Program-made: the position numbers and the translations under genes
In this document: positions 59,601 through 64,000 of the stretch, piece by piece
How the letters are laid out: every line of letters begins with the position of its first letter
Position numbering within the stretch: the stretch's first letter is position 1
From: Nipponacmea schrenckii
Taxonomy: Eukaryota > Mollusca > Gastropoda > Lottiidae
Direction: 5' to 3'
Assembly (NCBI GenBank): GCA_030562195.1
Contig: CM060200.1
Location: forward strand, 30,481,023-30,545,022
DNA: 64,000 nt
Notes under the pieces: generated by a model
The model's database searches: none
What the model saw: the letters and a program-made list of their open reading frames with translations, nothing else
What the model was told of the DNA's origin: nothing

Positions 59601-62600
59601 GCCAGAAGACATAAAAGCATCCCAGAAAGTTGTACATAATTGGCTGGGAGTCAAGTCTGCTATTTATCTAATAACAAATGATTAAATTTCATAATAATGG
59701 AAAATTCTACACATTCTTGAATTTAAAGATGCTTACCAGTAAAGTATGAATTTGTGCACCATGAGTAGTAAAAAGACGTGGTTGTTGTTGACAGACATGA
59801 CAAGCTTGAAATATTTCTTGTATGGCAGACGATTTATTACCCATGATTAAACGACACATAACGATATGTTCTATTAACATTAATTGGAAGGATGAGAGTA
59901 GAGGATGATTTTCTAACACTGAAATAACAGAAAAAACAGCATTACAAGTAACTATCTGTTTGTTCTTTTTTTACCTCATTCAATCATAAAAAAAAACAGC
60001 CTCATTTTTCAGAGATAACAATTCATAATTCATTATCTTTGCAATTTTCTTTCATGTTCCAAACCCATTTATATACTAGTGTAAGCAAATGATACTAAAT
60101 TAAATGATTTTATTCAATATCAAAATGTATAAGCTTTTTATAAAGTAAATTAAAAGGAAAATGGGGATATCCACTTCAAAACTTACTTTTTAATTTTTCT
60201 ATTTGCATTAGCGCTTTATCTGTATACTTTTGTGCTTTATCCATATAACCTGCTTGCATTGAATGCATTACTGTTACCTGAGTAATAAAGTACATGATTA
60301 CTAATAAGTTACAAATAACTAAAATTTGCAGACATCATGATTCATCAGTTAGGTTAGCCTCATCTTCAAAATGTCAAGCTATAAAGAACTTTGTCTTATA
60401 TCTTGACTGCATTAGCAAATTTTTTTCAGCACTGAATTGTGTGTACCGTGATTTGGTTGGATTGTACACATTAGAGTAAAGTGTAAAACTGAGTTTTTGA
60501 CAGAAAATCTGTGAATAATAACCCTTAATATTAACTGTCATTCTGTCAAGGGCCCTGTTCCAATTTTTCCCCCATTATAAAGACATGTTAATAACAAATT
60601 ATGCACTACACTAAAATTCACATTACAAAACAATTGTACTTACAAGATAAACTAAAACACACATATGTTCTTTGGGTAACCACTGAAATAAATCTACAGG
60701 GTTATTTGATAATGGCTCTGAAATATAACAATGCAAATTTATACGACAATAACACAAAATATTTTATTAAACACGGGTAATATATGCCCAGTGGTAGCTG
60801 TCAGAAATGATGAGACAGTCTTTAGTGACTGGTATACAATTGTTTTCAACATCTTCATGATGCATTTACAGTTGAAATTTATTGATATACATTTACTGCC
60901 AGTTATCTATGAGTTTTTGCACAATAAAGTTCATATACTTAATAAAAAATGACACAATACATGCTAGACCTTCACTTGTTTTTACAGACTTCTGAACATT
61001 CTTTGACACATTTGCATTTCTAGTGCTTTGAATATTTTAAAATCAATATGAAATGAGATGGTTAATATAGAAAACTTACCATCCTCTGACTGTATTTGTG
61101 TAATAGTTTGTATACTTTGTTGTAATTGTTTTAAAAATGGTTTAACTGTTTTAACCTGGAATAATTGCATGTCGTCAAAATGAGACCAAGAAAGATAAAT
61201 TTTCTTTATAAACAAAAAGTTGGGTTTTGAGCAATTCTGGTCATAGTTTTCAATACTATTATGATAATAAAAACATTTTCGTAGATTCAGGCACTTTTTT
61301 AGGACTTGTTAGAACTATTTAAGTTGTTTGGTCAACTAATGTGATGAAAAAGAAAATGAATGTTGGACAGTTATGCAAACACTTGTAATGTTCTAATTTT
61401 ATTGCTGCCATAGCCATTTGACCAAAACACACTTTCAAAAACTGCTTTGTGTAAAAACATCTGTGAGAATTGTGATCTTCAAATCAATCTACTGTGGACA
61501 CACCTAACATTAACACTTTTCCACGATTTCTCAGTAAAAGATAAATACCAATTATTACTAACCTGACCCGCAGTTAAACAGTGATAAACTTGTAAAACAA
61601 GAAAAAACACACGCAAAGACTCTTTCTGTAGATGGGGACCATGATAAGTTTCCAACAACTGATTGGCTTCCATTAAAACTTTGTGAACTTCGCCCATCTG
61701 TTTGTCTATTAATAACACCTAAAATAAAATTATCAATCAGTTATTTCTCCTATTGCATTATGATCAGTTTATCATAAAGTGAGTTTCAACTTTGTTTTAT
61801 GTACTAAAAAGAGCAATATATAATCTAAGTTTCTATTAACCCAATGAAGAGATCCTATTGGTTACTTAAATATATTTATTTTACCTGGAAATACTAATCA
61901 TACATCTATAAGTACACAGGATTAGGGATGGGCGATATTGAAATTTTGTATATCACGATATTTTTATTTTAATATTACGATATGAAGATATATTGTGACG
62001 ATTATATCGTGAACTATTTTAGCAATATAATCACGATATCTATAAATATTTTCACACTTATTATGAGGGACATGTGAATTATATAATTTTGGTGACGGGG
62101 AATGGGATTATTTAATATTAACATATATCCTCACAGGAATTAAAAGCAAAGGAGGGATTTGGTGAGAAACTGGTACAAAAATTTTAACCCGAGTGAAATG
62201 GTTGTCTTGCTCAAAAGACGTTTGGTGGATTTAACTGCGAATCGTTAGGCCTTTCGTCAGCATTATTCTCGACTTGTCTTGCCAGCGAAGTAATTTCATC
62301 GTCTGATGAATCCATTGTCAATTCTGTTAGGTTTACAAAAGCGAAATCAATTTGTGTCGGCTTAGGTAATTGGTTGGTAATTTACATGCCGGAAAAAGTG
62401 TTGACACATGGTAACACGTGCCTTTAGGAACAGGGTAAAATTCTTTAATCATAATTGTTTAATTTTTCTGATTTATCGGGGTTTTTTTTCTTATACTATG
62501 TTTTTACACAGAAATTATAATGAAATAAAATATATGACACATGATAATTCAGGAAAACGACACAAAAATTACTGTGGTATGATCATACGTACATTGGGAA

Positions 62601-63779
62601 CGGGGTAAATATTAACGGGAGACAACTCTTTTTAACAATATCGTGATATTTCACTTGGACGATATGTATGGCGATACTGGCTATAATTACTTTGATTACT
62701 AGAATTTTCATACCGGTTTATATCGAAATATCGTAATATCGCCCATCCCTACACAGGATATCTGATACGTTGATCTAGATATCAAATATATCATTCTAGT
62801 AATTTTTAGAATGACCATAAACTTGTTTATGAATTCTTAAGTCAAGAAATAATAACAGTACTTACCATGGCTCTGCTGAGGACAAACAGTAGTCGTGTAT
62901 ATTCTGACCGAGAAACCACAGCAAAATCTGTGCCAATGGCCAATAAATTAGATGCAGATGAAAAATCATGTTCCTTTGTATGAATTTGCTAAAGAATAAA
63001 AAGATCTTGGTAAAGTCATATTATTCAAACTCAATAACTTATGATCAACTGCTTCAGCAGAGGTGCAAGGGTTGGGAACAAACTACGTCTCTGCCAGCCC
63101 TAGATTGGCCACCAGGCTTGTGTCAAGGTAGCAGCAGCTAAATATTATTCGATTTCCAGTTTTGTCAATATTAATGTGAACTACCCCTTTTCTTTACAAG
63201 GTTCAGACAGGGTTATATTCAACTAAACACCTTACTAAAAAGGCCAATATAACCCCACAAACAAGCTTACAATGGCCAATGGTTTTTCCATGTCAACCCA
63301 GAAAACAATGAAAAAAGACAATACAATAATGGAATCTATGGCAAATATTGTGTGAACATTGAAATATCGAAATGTGCTACTCACTGCTAATTGAAATAAA
63401 AGTCGGCAGTGCCAATAGGGTGCCTGTTGTGACAATTCAATAGCTCTTAATAATAATGGTTTTGCCTTACTCGTCTGGTTCTAAGAAAAGAAAAGTTAAA
63501 TTGTAGTAATATTAAAGTAATTTATTGTAACAAAAAAAATCTTAAAAAATTTGTTGTGATTCAAAAATCCAAAATTATCACTATGAAGCAATAGTTTGCA
63601 GTGCTTTTCTGTTAATGAATTTTAAGCATAAGCGATAATCTTACTAATATGAATCATCATCATCATGAAATTTAAATTATGTTTTTAAGAAAAAATATTG
63701 TATTTCATTTTCTTACCTGTTTCTCATATAGTTGAGTTAAAACACTTGCTGATTCAAACCGTACATCATCAAGATGTGT
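56634..63779 (-). CDS. MAU2: MAU2/SCC4, cohesin-loader subunit, partial (N-terminus beyond window)
   Basis: Fifteen exons in transcript order: 63779-63717, 63480-63385, 62988-62866, 61718-61563, 61155-61080, 60717-60644, 60277-60187, 59918-59737, 59508-59443, 59202-59075, 58662-58585, 58356-58245, 57807-57717, 57241-57114 and 56702-56634. Junctions are GT/AG with agreeing phases, and the sum gives 510 codons plus TAA. Conserved blocks include [61 protein letters not shown] and the terminal [11 protein letters not shown]2 is a TPR-like superhelix that holds the N-terminus of NIPBL and helps load cohesin on chromatin in the nucleus. Human MAU2 is about 613 residues, so about 100 N-terminal residues are missing here. 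The C-terminus is short, ending in a Ser/Gly-rich tail. Donors are consensus except GTGTTT at 57716. One intron holds a hAT MITE. Confidence 0.94.
57515..57690 (-). mobile_element. Truncated copy of the 160-bp-unit element in a MAU2 intron
   Basis: Read on the minus strand it starts TATGCCCACATTATAATGTG, passes GTGCGTCCGTCC (microsatellite remnant) and includes AATGAACGGTTTTTAAGTTA of one unit before it stops. The start side is only about 27 bp from the exon border at 57717. Confidence 0.6.
61923..62751. mobile_element. hAT MITE in a MAU2 intron
   Basis: The termini TAGGGATGGGCGATATTG and AATATCGCCCATCCCTA are inverse complements, flanked by CACAGGAT at 61915-61922 and 62752-62759 (8 bp). 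Subterminal parts are rich in ATATCG words. The interior has no usable transposase frame. Confidence 0.88.
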
Positions 63780-63889
63780 CTTTAAAGAGGGTTAAGGAAA
63801 ACATTTTTCAGAAGAAACCACGTAAAATTTGAAATTTCAAAACAACAGACCAAAGCATTAACTGAATATTTCACTTTTTAAACCTTTAA

Positions 63890-64000
63890 AGGAATAATAG
63901 GCCTCAGAATGAACATAAAATTTGAAAATTTTAAACTTGGACAGTAAGTGCTCTATTGATCAGTTAATATACCTGCTGCCATAAATAACATAAATTTATT
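63890..64000. mobile_element. MITE family 2, diverged left end, cut by the window edge
   Basis: TTAA at 63886-63889 is followed by AGGAATAATAGGC and AGAATGAACATAAAATTT, matching the start of the element at 36246. The interior drifts but keeps TTGGACA. The right end is outside the window. Confidence 0.65.

Noticed and set aside
63973..64000. Possible next upstream MAU2 exon (minus strand, ending WQQ before a GTATAT donor)
   Set aside because: It would suit the MAU2 reading phase, but it falls inside the MITE family 2 copy that starts at 63890 and has no convincing match to the expected residues.

Overview
This is a eukaryotic, intron-rich, AT-rich animal genome fragment, most likely from a mollusc (lophotrochozoan). 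The reasons are a FoxQ2 gene (widespread in invertebrates, absent from mammals), invertebrate-like gene structure with short exons and GT/AG introns, and repeats built of about 160-bp tandem units with GCCCACAT/ATGTGG ends and a GTCCGTCG microsatellite, which resemble bivalve and gastropod pearl/BIV160-type elements. The species call is inference; no search was run.

Layout. 1-3370: retroposon-like insertion carrying a 56-bp minisatellite, flanked by a 14-bp direct repeat, ending about 70 bp before the start codon of an RNF126/RNF115-type ubiquitin ligase gene (+, nine exons, 3440-10574). Introns of that gene hold a MITE, a pogo/Tigger-like element and a core-less tandem-repeat element. 10.9-18.5 kb is mostly non-genic, with a tRNA-derived SINE and a tandem repeat core near 14 kb. 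18587-19193: a two-exon gene for a small secreted cysteine-rich protein with a TATA box. 19.3-21.9 kb: a local tandem duplication, a Penelope-like remnant and a MITE. 22109-23750: an alpha-tubulin pseudogene that keeps its first intron. 24.2-26.2 kb: a 2-kb foldback element enclosing a tRNA-like palindrome. 28302-33814: a peptide-type class A GPCR gene (-, at least eight exons). 34.8-36.8 kb: a 49-bp minisatellite broken by two different TTAA-flanked MITEs. 39.9-44.1 kb: a decayed tyrosine-recombinase (DIRS/PAT/Ngaro-type) retrotransposon. 44.2-50.0 kb: nested Harbinger, hAT-like and 160-bp-unit elements. 51147-51812: intronless FoxQ2 (-). 52.4-54.1 kb: a LINE 3' end, a hammerhead-like hairpin and repeat fragments. 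56634-63779: fifteen exons of MAU2/SCC4, the cohesin-loader subunit (-), whose N-terminal exons lie beyond the window.

The genes do not form a pathway: ubiquitin ligase, secreted peptide, peptide receptor, forkhead factor and cohesin loader are ordinary unlinked neighbours in an animal genome. The informative part is the repeat landscape, where insertions into tandem arrays give exact element boundaries and target-site duplications. Exon borders were derived by eye from reading frame, splice consensus and remembered family resemblance. The GPCR first exon(s) and the MAU2 N-terminus are missing.
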